64,000 nt of DNA. It comes from Acidobacteriaceae bacterium. GTDB lineage: Bacteria; Acidobacteriota; Terriglobia; Bryobacterales; Bryobacteraceae. The stretch lies in contig JADCJL010000020.1 of NCBI GenBank assembly GCA_020247055.1, positions 30,526 to 94,525 of the forward strand, written 5' to 3'. The position numbers were made by a program, and so were the translations under genes. The notes under the pieces were generated by a model. That model was given only the letters and a program-made list of their open reading frames with translations, searched no databases and was not told the origin of the DNA. Each line of letters begins with the position of its first letter. Position 1 is the first letter of the stretch. Shown here in pieces: positions 34,197 to 42,279 of the stretch.

Positions 34197-35651
34197 TTAC
34201 TGGCCCTGGCCGAGCGAGAAGTCGGGGCGGCCATCAAAAGTACACAGACTTTCGTACTTAATGAAGTCGTAGTTGGCGACGAGCAGCGCCTGCAGTTGCG
34301 CGATCACCTGCGCGTGCGTGACCGGACCGTTCTCGGCGGCCGAGGACATGAATCGGCAGCGCCAGGCATCGCAGCACAGCGTATCGGGAAAGCCGTTCGG
34401 CCAAACCTTGACGCCGCGGTTGGAGATCATGACGAGCTTCAGTCCGTCGATGGCCACCTGCGAAAGCGCGCTACCCAGATCCTCGGCCGTGCCCGCGGTC
34501 CAGTTGATGAAAATATCGACGCCGATCTGCTGTTTAACCTCCGGCACGTAGTGCGACTTGCGGTCGGAGAGATCCTGTTGCGGCGCGTTGCTGTAGCGGG
34601 CGGCCTTCAGTTTGGTGGGCTCCTGCCCCAGGCGGTCGACGACGGCCTGGGCAAACTCTTTGGTTCCAACCTTCTGCGTGGAGACGCCCTCGGCGTAGAT
34701 ATCGTAGGTGTGGATGCCGTCCTCAACGGTCCGGAGCCAAGCGTTATGCACCCGTTCGGCGATGTCCGGTTGGTCGATGTGGACCAGCATCATGACGGCG
34801 CCGAGCAGCAGGCCCGACGGGTTGGCCAGGTTCTGGCCCGCCCGGCGGGGGGCCGACCCGTGAATGGCCTCGAACATGGCATACTTAACGCCGATGTTGG
34901 CCGAACCGGCCAGGCCTACCGAGCCGGCAATCTGGGCGGCAACGTCGGAGAGGATATCGCCGTACAGGTTCGGCATGACGATGACGTCAAAAATCTCCGG
35001 CGTATCGGCCAGTTTGGCTGCGCCGATGTCGACAATCCAATGTTCGTTCTCAATCTGCGGATACTCGGGCGCGATCTCATCGAAGACCTTGTGGAACAGG
35101 CCGTCGGTGAGCTTCATGATGTTGTCCTTGCTGAAGCAGGTCACCTTCTTACGATTGTTGCGAACCGCGTATTCAAAGGCATAGCGCACAATGCGTTCGC
35201 AACCCGGACGCGTCATCAGCTTCAGACACTGGTAGACGTCCCGGCTCTGACGGTGCTCGATGCCGGCGTAGGTATCTTCTTCGTTCTCCCGGACGATGAC
35301 CACGTCCATCTTCGGATGTAGCGTATCGACGTAAGGATGGTAGGCCACACACGGCCGGATGTTGGCATAGAGGCCGAGCATCTTGCGGGTGGTGACGTTG
35401 AGGCTCTTGAAGCCGCCTCCCTGCGGGGTGGTGATGGGCGCCTTCAGGAAAATTTTGGTGCGGCGCAGCGATTCAATTGCGCTCGGTTCGATACCTGCGG
35501 AGTTGCCGCGCAGGTACACCTTCTCGCCGATTTCAATGGTCTCGATGTCGAGACGAGCGCCAGCCTCCTTCAAAATATGGAGGGTGGCCTCCATAATCTC
35601 GGGACCGATGCCGTCGCCATGGGCGACTGTGATGGGAGTGTTCGTGGCCAT
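34197..35651 (-). CDS. icd: Isocitrate dehydrogenase with C-terminal extension
   Basis: 484 residues oxidising isocitrate to 2-oxoglutarate in the TCA cycle. The N terminus ITVAHGDGIGPEIMEATLHI, active-site SLNVTTRKMLGLYANIRP, the Tyr in ENEEDTYAGIEHRQS and the metal-binding MPNLYGDILSDVAAQIAG fit the family. The coenzyme loop reads HGSAPRRAGQNLANPSG; NADP enzymes of E. coli have Lys-Tyr where this has Arg-Arg, so NADP preference is likely but unproven. A roughly 130-residue C-terminal domain (TEDLGSAL-like) marks the long Thermus/Rickettsia type. It heads the run to purE. Confidence 0.92.
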   Translation of the reverse strand: MATNTPITVAHGDGIGPEIMEATLHILKEAGARLDIETIEIGEKVYLRGNSAGIEPSAIESLRRTKIFLKAPITTPQGGGFKSLNVTTRKMLGLYANIRPCVAYHPYVDTLHPKMDVVIVRENEEDTYAGIEHRQSRDVYQCLKLMTRPGCERIVRYAFEYAVRNNRKKVTCFSKDNIMKLTDGLFHKVFDEIAPEYPQIENEHWIVDIGAAKLADTPEIFDVIVMPNLYGDILSDVAAQIAGSVGLAGSANIGVKYAMFEAIHGSAPRRAGQNLANPSGLLLGAVMMLVHIDQPDIAERVHNAWLRTVEDGIHTYDIYAEGVSTQKVGTKEFAQAVVDRLGQEPTKLKAARYSNAPQQDLSDRKSHYVPEVKQQIGVDIFINWTAGTAEDLGSALSQVAIDGLKLVMISNRGVKVWPNGFPDTLCCDAWRCRFMSSAAENGPVTHAQVIAQLQALLVANYDFIKYESLCTFDGRPDFSLGQGQ

Positions 35652-35712
35652 AATTTAGAAACGGAGCGTAACTCCCTACAATAATTCCCCGGGGCTGCCT
35701 GCGGCAACTCGC

Positions 35713-36174
35713 TCAAAAGGGAATGTCGTCGTCGCAGACACCGCCATCCCCCTGGTCGACGGAACCCAAGCGCCGGTTGAAGATGATATTGGAGTCCTCG
35801 CCGCGGCTGATTTTCGTGATTTCGAGCTCAAGGCCGGCGAGCGCCGACAGATGCGAGGGCAGGGCGGAAAACTGGGGCAGCTCCAGCCCGCACACGCACA
35901 GATCCTGCTTGACGTACTTGAGCGTGTTTTCGGTGATGGCGCGATACTTCCACAGGAGACGGTTCTCGAACGTTGCCCCGAGAATCCGCAGAGTCCACTT
36001 CAGCATCGGGTTGCCGCTGCTTTTCGACTGCGTCAGTTCGACGCGGTCCACCCGCACTTCGTACCGGCCGTCCGGAATGCTGTTCCAGGGCTCCTGCTCG
36101 CTGACGACCTCGTTAGCGTAGGCCTCGTCGTAGGGGCGCAGGTCTACGCGGGAATCTACCAGTACTCCGTTCAT
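35713..36174 (-). CDS. DUF669-like protein with an SSB-type C-terminal tip
   Basis: 153 residues. The core (about 25-135, PDGRYEVRVDRVELTQSKSS, NPMLKWTLRIL, LWKYRAITENTLKYVKQDL) resembles the DUF669 family found mostly in phages and linked to single-strand DNA handling. The last residues are VCDDDIPF, nearly identical to the ISDDDVPF tip of the ssb product nearby. That acidic tip is known in SSB to dock repair proteins. The gene overlaps its upstream paralog as ATGA. A single-strand DNA binding or SSB-partner role is inferred from the core, the tip and the context; the biochemical activity is unknown. Confidence 0.7.
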   Translation of the reverse strand: MNGVLVDSRVDLRPYDEAYANEVVSEQEPWNSIPDGRYEVRVDRVELTQSKSSGNPMLKWTLRILGATFENRLLWKYRAITENTLKYVKQDLCVCGLELPQFSALPSHLSALAGLELEITKISRGEDSNIIFNRRLGSVDQGDGGVCDDDIPF

Positions 36175-36650
36175 ACGGTCACCAGCCTCCGGTTGAAGAA
36201 AACGTCCGATTTTTCGCCTTTGGTCACCTTGCTGACCTCGAGGCTGATGCCCTGCAACTCCGCGAGACGGCGGTTGAGATGGGATAGCCGGTCGAGGCGG
36301 AGACCGCAGGTGAGCAGTTCACTCTTGGTGTAGCGCAGCGTATTGGCCGTGATGGCGCGCCGCTTCCAGAGCATCCGGCCCGCACACGGACCGGCCCCGA
36401 TGCGCATGCCGTACTTCAGGACGGGATTGCCGGTGGAAGCCAAGGTCAACTCCAGGTCGGTAATCAGGACCCGGTAGCGCCCGTTGGGGACCTCGCCAAA
36501 ACTCGGCGGCGGGACCGTTTCGGCGGAAAACACGCGGTTGAAGCGCGATAGGTTCATGGGGTCGCCCGGGTTGCCACCGGGCGGGTGCGGAGCGGGCGGC
36601 TCGGGAACCGGATCGGGCAGGGAATCAAACAGTGAGACGAACTCGGCCAT
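36171..36650 (-). CDS. DUF669-like protein, paralog of the downstream gene
   Basis: 159 residues from ATG 36650, eight bases after a GGAGG. An earlier ATG at 36656 lies too close to that site. A Pro-rich N-terminal segment (PDPVPEPPAPHPPGG) precedes a core matching the downstream paralog: PNGRYRVLITDLELTLASTG, NPVLKYGMRI, LWKRRAITANTLRYTKSEL and EVSKVTKGEKSDVFFNRRL. It lacks the acidic tip and ends FFNRRLVTV. It sits between ssb and the tip-bearing paralog, suggesting duplication with the tip kept or gained in one copy. Confidence 0.7.
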   Translation of the reverse strand: MAEFVSLFDSLPDPVPEPPAPHPPGGNPGDPMNLSRFNRVFSAETVPPPSFGEVPNGRYRVLITDLELTLASTGNPVLKYGMRIGAGPCAGRMLWKRRAITANTLRYTKSELLTCGLRLDRLSHLNRRLAELQGISLEVSKVTKGEKSDVFFNRRLVTV

Positions 36651-36735
36651 GGTCATTGCCTCCACACTCAGAGGAAGCAACCCGATTGCCATTGCTAAGT
36701 ATTTGATTCCACGATGCCGACCACCCGCTCGCGCC

Positions 36736-36763
36736 AAATTGGAACACCGCGGTGTTCCAATTT
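36736..36763 (-). terminator. 28-bp perfect palindrome after ssb
   Basis: Two 14-base arms meet with no spacer (AAATTGGAACACCG and its complement). They overlap the ssb stop codon and lie about 85 bases before the next gene's start. As RNA it makes a long stem with an A/U base, so an intrinsic terminator or attenuator is plausible. As DNA it is equally a dimeric operator. Confidence 0.6.
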
Positions 36764-37244
36764 AGAACGGAACGTCGTCGTCGCTGATGCCTGCATCGAA
36801 CGGAGAGCCGCCGCTCGGGGCGGGCGCGGAGCGGGGGGCGCTCGAACGGGGCGAAGACATCATACGCGGCTCCTGGCTGAAGCCGCCGCTGTCGCCGCCG
36901 CTGTCGCCGCCGCGGCCACCGAGCAGAATGACGTCATCGGCGACCACTTCGGTTGAGTACCGTTTCTGGCCGTCTTTGTCCTCGTAGCTGCGGGTCTGGA
37001 GTCGGCCTTCGACGTACACCTGTTTGCCCTTGGTCAGGTACGGCGCCAGGTTCTCGGCCCGCCACAGCACGACGTTCGACCAGTCGGTGTCCTCTTTCCA
37101 TTCGCCGGTGGCCTGATCTTTGTAGCGCCGGGCGGTCGCCACCGAAAATCGAGTCATCGATACGCCGGAGGGCGTGAACTTGGTCTCGGCATCCCGGCCG
37201 AGATTGCCAACCAGAATCACCTTGTTTACACTGCGCGAAGCCAT
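36762..37244 (-). CDS. ssb: Single-stranded DNA-binding protein
   Basis: 160 residues. The OB fold covers about 1-112 (VNKVILVGNLGRDAETKFTP, DWSNVVLWRAENLAPYLTKG, VYVEGRLQTRSYEDKDGQKR). A Gly/Ser/Pro-rich linker follows, then the tip ISDDDVPF that recruits replication and repair enzymes. It is transcribed leftward and diverges from the 37.4 kb gene. It is followed by a perfect palindrome and two DUF669-like genes. This is a standard bacterial SSB; whether it is the main one cannot be told. Confidence 0.96.
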   Translation of the reverse strand: MASRSVNKVILVGNLGRDAETKFTPSGVSMTRFSVATARRYKDQATGEWKEDTDWSNVVLWRAENLAPYLTKGKQVYVEGRLQTRSYEDKDGQKRYSTEVVADDVILLGGRGGDSGGDSGGFSQEPRMMSSPRSSAPRSAPAPSGGSPFDAGISDDDVPF

Positions 37245-37331
37245 AATCCTTGCACTCTAGCACAGCGCGGCGGGTGGAGCCGCAAGCGGCGTACCCGGAT
37301 ATTCTGGTCGCCAATTAAGCGATGCACCCTG

Positions 37332-37359
37332 TTGCGCGGCGACGAATCTGAGACATAAT
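37332..37359 (+). promoter_or_regulatory. Candidate promoter of the secreted-protein gene
   Basis: TTGCGC (37332-37337) and CATAAT (37354-37359) are 16 bases apart within the 207-bp divergent region upstream of ssb. Shifting the -10 to TAATAC gives 18 bases. The leader to the start codon would be about 85 bases. Confidence 0.4.
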
Positions 37360-37451
37360 ACTGCTTATCCACTGGCTGGCGGTGTGCTAGGTGGCGACCC
37401 GGTTGTCTCCGTTCGGCTGAAGAAAATCGTGCGGTGGAATTGTGAGGGAAA

Positions 37452-38693
37452 TTGCTTCGCTTGTCCTGGTTCCCACGTTGCCCGGCCCGGCTGCTGGCCG
37501 CTGCCGGGGCGCTTTTGGCCGCCTTGCCCGGCGCCGGTCAAACGATGATGAGCGCAAACGGCGGCCCCGTGCGGCTGTTCGGTACCGACCTCGCCGTTTT
37601 TGAGATGCGGGAGCCGCGCCAGGATCTGCCTTGTCAGGTGGTCCCCACCAAGAGTGCGCTGGTTGGTTTCGACCTCAAGTTCCACGCCGGCTTTGAAGTT
37701 TCCGTTCCGCTGCGCGAACTGGCCGGCCGCGAAAACCTGCTCACGATTCTCTTCCGCGTCGCCCCGCTCACGGATCCTGATCATCCGGTGTACTTCCTGC
37801 AGAAGATCCGCGTGCCGGAGATCGAAGAAGAGGCCAAGGGAGATGCTTCCCTCTACGGCGCCTTCGATCTCGGCGAGGGCAAATACCGGGTCGATTGGCT
37901 GATGCGCGACCGCGCGGAGCGGGTCTGCTCGAATTTCTGGGAGGTGGAGGCGACGCTCAGCGGTAAGGAAAGCCAGATGGCGATGGTGATTCCGCCGCAT
38001 GCGGTGCGCGCCGCTGATCAGGAGAGCTTCAAGGACGAGCCGCCGGTCGAACGGGCCGCCGCCGGGGAGAGCATTGCCGTCAAAATCCTGCTCAACTACG
38101 CTCCTCAGAACCCGCGCAACACGGTGATGCGGCCGGTGGATACGACCGCGCTGGTTTCGATTCTCCGGTCGATCCTGCGGGAGCCGAAGATCGGCAGATT
38201 TTCGTTGGTCGCCTTTTCGATGGCCAGCCAGCAGGTTCTCTACCGGCAGGAAAACGTCGACCATCTCGACCTGCCGGCGCTTGGCGAGGCGCTGAGCAAG
38301 GTCAAATTCGGCACGGTCGATCTCAGTAAACTGGCGGTCAAAAACAGTGAAACGCAGTTTCTCGGCGACCTGATCCGGACCGAGCTCGGGGGGGCGAACA
38401 AGTCCGAGGCGATCATCTTTGCCGGCCCGAAGGTGATGCTGGAGCAGAACGTCGAGGCGGAAACGCTCAAAGAGGTGGGCCCCGTGGATTTCCCGCTGTT
38501 CTATCTGAACTACAACCTCTACCCGGCACAGATCCCCTGGCGGGACTCGATCTCGCACGCCGTGAAGTTCTTCAAGGGGCAGGAGTACACTATTAGCAAG
38601 CCTCGCGATCTGTGGTTTGCCACCTCGGATGTGGTCAGCCGGATTCTGAAGAATCGCAGCGGTCGCCTCGCCCAAAACGCTCCTTCTCAGTAG
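37452..38693 (+). CDS. Secreted protein of unknown function, possibly von Willebrand A-like fold
   Basis: 413 residues with a signal peptide (about 1-30, ending LLAALPGAGQ). The N-terminal part (about 30-210) is beta-rich (ALVGFDLKFHAGFEVSVPLR, KYRVDWLMRDRAERVC). The C-terminal part alternates strands and helices (RFSLVAFSMASQQVLYRQEN, EAIIFAGPKVMLEQ). It resembles a vWA-type Rossmann fold without a clear MIDAS motif. The read start is TTG at 37452, two bases after GAGGGA; a second TTG at 37461 has better spacing. I cannot name its job. Confidence 0.7.
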   Translation: MLRLSWFPRCPARLLAAAGALLAALPGAGQTMMSANGGPVRLFGTDLAVFEMREPRQDLPCQVVPTKSALVGFDLKFHAGFEVSVPLRELAGRENLLTILFRVAPLTDPDHPVYFLQKIRVPEIEEEAKGDASLYGAFDLGEGKYRVDWLMRDRAERVCSNFWEVEATLSGKESQMAMVIPPHAVRAADQESFKDEPPVERAAAGESIAVKILLNYAPQNPRNTVMRPVDTTALVSILRSILREPKIGRFSLVAFSMASQQVLYRQENVDHLDLPALGEALSKVKFGTVDLSKLAVKNSETQFLGDLIRTELGGANKSEAIIFAGPKVMLEQNVEAETLKEVGPVDFPLFYLNYNLYPAQIPWRDSISHAVKFFKGQEYTISKPRDLWFATSDVVSRILKNRSGRLAQNAPSQ

Positions 38694-38772
38694 ACTGCCC
38701 ATTCTTTGCGGGCGGACGAAACCCGTCAGGCTAGCTTACGTCCATTTCGATAGAGGAATTGCACAGGGAAAT

Positions 38773-39318
38773 ATGACAAGCTCCATTTGCTCGCTGGTCG
38801 CGCTTTCGGCTATGACTCTGGCTGCCCAGCCGATGGAACCGCAGCGTCTGGCGCCGTTTGTCCCCTCGCCGGCCCAGATTATTGAACGGATGCTCGAAGC
38901 GGCCAACGTGAAGCCCGGTGAGATTGTGGTCGATCTGGGCTGCGGAGACGGGCGGATTCTCGTCACGGCCGTGCAGAAGTTCGGAGCCAAAGCCGTGGGC
39001 GTGGAGTTGAATCCCAAACTGGCGAAAGAGGCCTCCGAGATGATCGCGCGGCTGGGTTTGCAAAGCCATGCTCGGGTTGTGCGCGGGGACATTTTCGGCG
39101 CTGATCTGACGCAGGCCGATGTGGTCACGCTGTACTTAACCACGGGATCGAACGAAAAGTTGCGGCCGAAGCTCGAAAACTCCCTCCGCCCGGGGGCGCG
39201 CGTGGTTTCGCACGACTACGGCGTCCGGGGCTGGAATCCGGTCGACGTGCAGGAGGTCTTTGTGCATAGCCGTCGCCACAAGATCTACCTCTACGAGATT
39301 GGTCCCCGCAAAAATTAG
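38773..39318 (+). CDS. Class I SAM-dependent methyltransferase
   Basis: 181 residues with a hydrophobic first 18 residues. The SAM loop VVDLGCGDGRILVTAVQK (about 53-70) and VGVELNPKLAKEA are typical. The segment TLYLTTGSNEKLRPKLENSL with VVSHDYGVRGW matches FAM173-type protein-lysine methyltransferases, which share a Leu-Thr-rich active-site strand. Whether it is exported is unclear; the start may be misplaced and the hydrophobic segment fortuitous. Confidence 0.8.
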   Translation: MTSSICSLVALSAMTLAAQPMEPQRLAPFVPSPAQIIERMLEAANVKPGEIVVDLGCGDGRILVTAVQKFGAKAVGVELNPKLAKEASEMIARLGLQSHARVVRGDIFGADLTQADVVTLYLTTGSNEKLRPKLENSLRPGARVVSHDYGVRGWNPVDVQEVFVHSRRHKIYLYEIGPRKN

Positions 39319-39341
39319 CGGCTTCGCGGTAGCCTGAGAGG

Positions 39342-40289
39342 ATGTCCCGATTCGATGTCGTCGGAGTTGGCCTGAACGCCACCGACACCCTGCTTCTCGT
39401 GCCCAAGTTTCCGGCCTACGCCGGCAAGGAGCCTTTTGTCGAGGAGATGTTTTCGCCCGGCGGCCAGGTGGCCAGCGCCATGGTGGCCTGCGCCAAACTG
39501 GGCCTGCGCGTCAAATACATCGGTACGATGGGCGATGATGAGCGGGGCCGGATCCAGCGCGACAGCCTGCTCGGCACGGGCATCAACCTCGATGATGTCC
39601 AGATCCGCCCGGGCTGCGCCAACCAGTCCGCCTACATCGTCATCGATCAGTCGACGGGCGAACGCACCGTCCTGTGGCGGCGTCCGGACTGTTTGCGACT
39701 GACGCCGGAGGAGATCCAGCCGGAGATGATTACCGCGGCCCGTCTGCTGCATATCGACGGCCACGATACGCCCGCCGTGGCCCGCGCCGCCGAGATCGCC
39801 CGCGCGCACGGCATCCCGGTCACGGTGGACGTCGATACGGTCTACCATGGCTTCGACCGTGTCCTACCCAACATCGACTACCTGATCACCAGTTCCGAGT
39901 TTCCGCCGCAGTGGACCAACGAACGCGACCCCTTCCGCGCGCTGGTCATGATCCAGGAGGAGTTCGGCATGAAGGTGGCGGCCATGACGTTGGGCGCCTT
40001 CGGGGCCATCGCCCGCATGGACGGTCAGTTTGTCTACTCGCCCGCTTTTGTCGTCGACTGTGTCGATACGACCGGCGCCGGCGACGTCTTCCACGGCGCC
40101 TTCTGCTACTCCGTCCTCTCCGGTCTCAGTCTGCGCGATTCCCTTGACTTCTCAAACGCCATGGCGGCCTTGAACTGCATGGAGATCGGCGCCCGCGGCG
40201 GCATTCGTGATGCCGCCGCCGCCCGCGAACTGATCGCCACCGGCCAGCGCCGCAGCAAGCGCGATTTCGTGCAGCGCGCGTCGTCTTGA
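39342..40289 (+). CDS. PfkB-family carbohydrate kinase
   Basis: 315 residues of the ribokinase superfamily, phosphorylating a sugar or nucleoside. The N-terminal GVGLNATDTLLLVPKFPAYA and substrate-lid SPGGQVASAMVACAKLGL-like segment match the fold. The C-terminal DTTGAGDVFHGAFCYSVLSG contains the anion hole and catalytic Asp. The sugar cannot be identified. It begins 23 bases after the methyltransferase stop and precedes the rhomboid gene by 21 bases, so co-transcription is plausible. Confidence 0.92.
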   Translation: MSRFDVVGVGLNATDTLLLVPKFPAYAGKEPFVEEMFSPGGQVASAMVACAKLGLRVKYIGTMGDDERGRIQRDSLLGTGINLDDVQIRPGCANQSAYIVIDQSTGERTVLWRRPDCLRLTPEEIQPEMITAARLLHIDGHDTPAVARAAEIARAHGIPVTVDVDTVYHGFDRVLPNIDYLITSSEFPPQWTNERDPFRALVMIQEEFGMKVAAMTLGAFGAIARMDGQFVYSPAFVVDCVDTTGAGDVFHGAFCYSVLSGLSLRDSLDFSNAMAALNCMEIGARGGIRDAAAARELIATGQRRSKRDFVQRASS

Positions 40290-40310
40290 TCCTGCGAGGC
40301 TGATCCACTC

Positions 40311-40979
40311 ATGATCCCCTTACGAGATACCCAGCCGAGCCACCATTTCCCGGTTGTTACCGTCGGGTTGATCGCCGTCAACGTCCTTGCGTTCTTCTAC
40401 CAGATTTCGCTGGATGAGTTTTCGCTGAACCATTTTGTCGCCGAGTACGGGCTCGTGCCGCGCCGGCTGCAGCTGACCGACTTTGTCACCAACATCTTCC
40501 TCCACGGCGGCTGGTGGCATCTGATCGGTAACATGTGGTTTCTGTGGATATATGGCGATAACATCGAAGATATCCTGGGGCGGGGTAAGTTTCTGCTGTT
40601 CTATGTGCTGTGCGGGGTGGCCGCCGGCCTGGTGCACGTGCTGTTCAATCTCGACTCCCGCGTTCCCACCATCGGCGCGAGCGGCGCGATTGCGGGCATC
40701 ATGGGGGCGTACCTCGTCAAGTTTCCGCACTCGCGGATTCTGACCCTGGTCCCGGTGATCATCTTCATCACGACGATGGAGATTCCGGCCTGGCTGATTT
40801 TGCTCTACTGGTTTGTCCTCCAGTTTTTCAGCGGGGTTGGCACCATCGGCCAGTCCCATCTCAACCAGGGCGGCGTGGCGTGGTTTGCGCACGTGGGCGG
40901 CTTTCTGGCCGGGATTGCGCTGATCTATCTGCTCCGCCCGCAAGCGAAGTACCGCGGGCGGCAGGATCTGCGATGGTAA
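40311..40979 (+). CDS. Rhomboid intramembrane serine protease
   Basis: 222 residues, about six membrane segments. The catalytic Ser124 is in IGASGAIAGIMGAY and the catalytic His194 is in WFAHVGGFLAG. His70 and Asn74 in HLIGNMWFLW form the oxyanion support, all on expected helices. It cleaves membrane-spanning substrates. The gene overlaps the next, glutaredoxin-like gene by 7 bases, suggesting a linked task. Confidence 0.95.
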   Translation: MIPLRDTQPSHHFPVVTVGLIAVNVLAFFYQISLDEFSLNHFVAEYGLVPRRLQLTDFVTNIFLHGGWWHLIGNMWFLWIYGDNIEDILGRGKFLLFYVLCGVAAGLVHVLFNLDSRVPTIGASGAIAGIMGAYLVKFPHSRILTLVPVIIFITTMEIPAWLILLYWFVLQFFSGVGTIGQSHLNQGGVAWFAHVGGFLAGIALIYLLRPQAKYRGRQDLRW

Positions 40980-41257
40980 CGGTCCACTTCTACACCCGCC
41001 GCGGCTGCCACCTTTGTGAGCGGGCCGCGGAGGTGCTGGCCCAGGTGGCCGCCGAGTGGGAGGTTGTAACAACCATCGTCGACATTGACAGCGACCCCGC
41101 CGCCCGGGCGCTGTACCACGAAGAGGTCCCGGTGACGCTGCTGCCCAACGGGCGCCGCTTCCGTTACGAACTGGACAAGAACGAGTTGCAAAGGCAACTT
41201 TCCCTGCTCGGCGCGCATCCAACCCGTAGAGGCCGATGCGACCAACTAACTTCCTGA
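40973..41257 (+). CDS. Glutaredoxin-like (DUF836) thiol protein
   Basis: 94 residues with a thioredoxin-fold start and the redox pair Cys12-HL-Cys15 in FYTRRGCHLCERA. The cis-Pro region EVPVTLLPNG follows. It starts inside the rhomboid gene (7-base overlap) and ends inside the next gene (22-base overlap), so it is tightly coupled to both. Reduction of cysteine ligands or a substrate of the radical-SAM protein is a reasonable guess only. Confidence 0.85.
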   Translation: MVTVHFYTRRGCHLCERAAEVLAQVAAEWEVVTTIVDIDSDPAARALYHEEVPVTLLPNGRRFRYELDKNELQRQLSLLGAHPTRRGRCDQLTS

Positions 41258-42276
41258 CCGCGTGGGGCAAGATCCTGCGGGGGCGAATCCCGCTGCTTTC
41301 GATCGAGATTACGCGGGAATGCCCGCTGAGCTGTCCCGGTTGCTACGCCTACGGCGATTCCCATCTGGCCGACGGCGCCAAACTCGTCGATCTGACCGAT
41401 TCGAAGGGCGACGAACTCGTGGCGAACATTCTGCGTCTGGTGGATGAGCATCAACCGGTGCAGGTGTCGCTCGTGGGCGGGGAGCCGATGATGCGCCATC
41501 GGGAGTTGGCGCGCGTCCTGCCGGTGCTCAGCGCACGCGGGATCTACACGATGATCGTCACGAGCGCCGTCATCCCCATCCCCCCCGAGTGGACGCGGAT
41601 GCCGTTTGTCACGATTGCCGTCTCCGTCGATGGTCTCGCGAAGGACCATGACGTCCGGCGCAAGCCGGCCACTTACGAGCGCATCCTCAAAAACATCAAA
41701 GACTGCCGGATCAATGTGCACTGGACCGTGGTGAACCAGCACATGGAAGAGCCTGGTTATCTCGAGCGGTACGTCTCGTTCTGGAACGACCGGCCCGAGG
41801 TGCACAAGATATGGATGAGTGTCTACACCCCGCAGCGCGGCGAGGTGAGCCCGGAGATTCTTCCCCCCGCCAACCGGCAGAGTCTGGCGGCGCAGATTCC
41901 GCCGCTCACGAAAAAGTACCCCAAGCTGCTGGTGCCGGACGGCATGGCCAAAGCGTTTGCCGCGCCGCCGGAGAGCCCGGAAGAGTGCATCTTTTCCCGA
42001 ATGTCGGCCAACTTCACGGCGGACTTCCGGACCCAGGTGGAGCCGTGCGTGTTCGGCGGCGATCCGGACTGCAGCCAGTGCGGCTGCTCGATGTCGGCGG
42101 CGCTGCATTGGATCGGGGGCGCCAAGGTGGCGGGGCCGCTTCGGGTGAAGCATCTGGTGCGCGGGTCGATGGCCGTGGGCGCCTTCGTCAACTCCTGGGC
42201 GCCGTGGCAGACCGGCCGGACGCGTTGGGGCAAGCCCGCGGCGCCCGTCCGGACGGATCTGGTGCAGATCAAATAG
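41236..42276 (+). CDS. Radical SAM protein
   Basis: 346 residues with the cluster motif Cys29-x3-Cys33-x2-Cys36 (ECPLSCPGCYAY). The GGEPMM motif and a TIM-barrel core follow. A C-terminal set of cysteines (EPCVFGGDPDCSQCGCSMSA, about 275-295) could bind an auxiliary cluster, as in SPASM-like enzymes. It overlaps the glutaredoxin-like gene. The reaction is unknown. Radical-SAM enzymes with this arrangement modify peptides, lipids or cofactors, but no small precursor peptide gene was recognised nearby. Confidence 0.88.
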   Translation: MRPTNFLTAWGKILRGRIPLLSIEITRECPLSCPGCYAYGDSHLADGAKLVDLTDSKGDELVANILRLVDEHQPVQVSLVGGEPMMRHRELARVLPVLSARGIYTMIVTSAVIPIPPEWTRMPFVTIAVSVDGLAKDHDVRRKPATYERILKNIKDCRINVHWTVVNQHMEEPGYLERYVSFWNDRPEVHKIWMSVYTPQRGEVSPEILPPANRQSLAAQIPPLTKKYPKLLVPDGMAKAFAAPPESPEECIFSRMSANFTADFRTQVEPCVFGGDPDCSQCGCSMSAALHWIGGAKVAGPLRVKHLVRGSMAVGAFVNSWAPWQTGRTRWGKPAAPVRTDLVQIK

Positions 42277-42279
42277 CCG

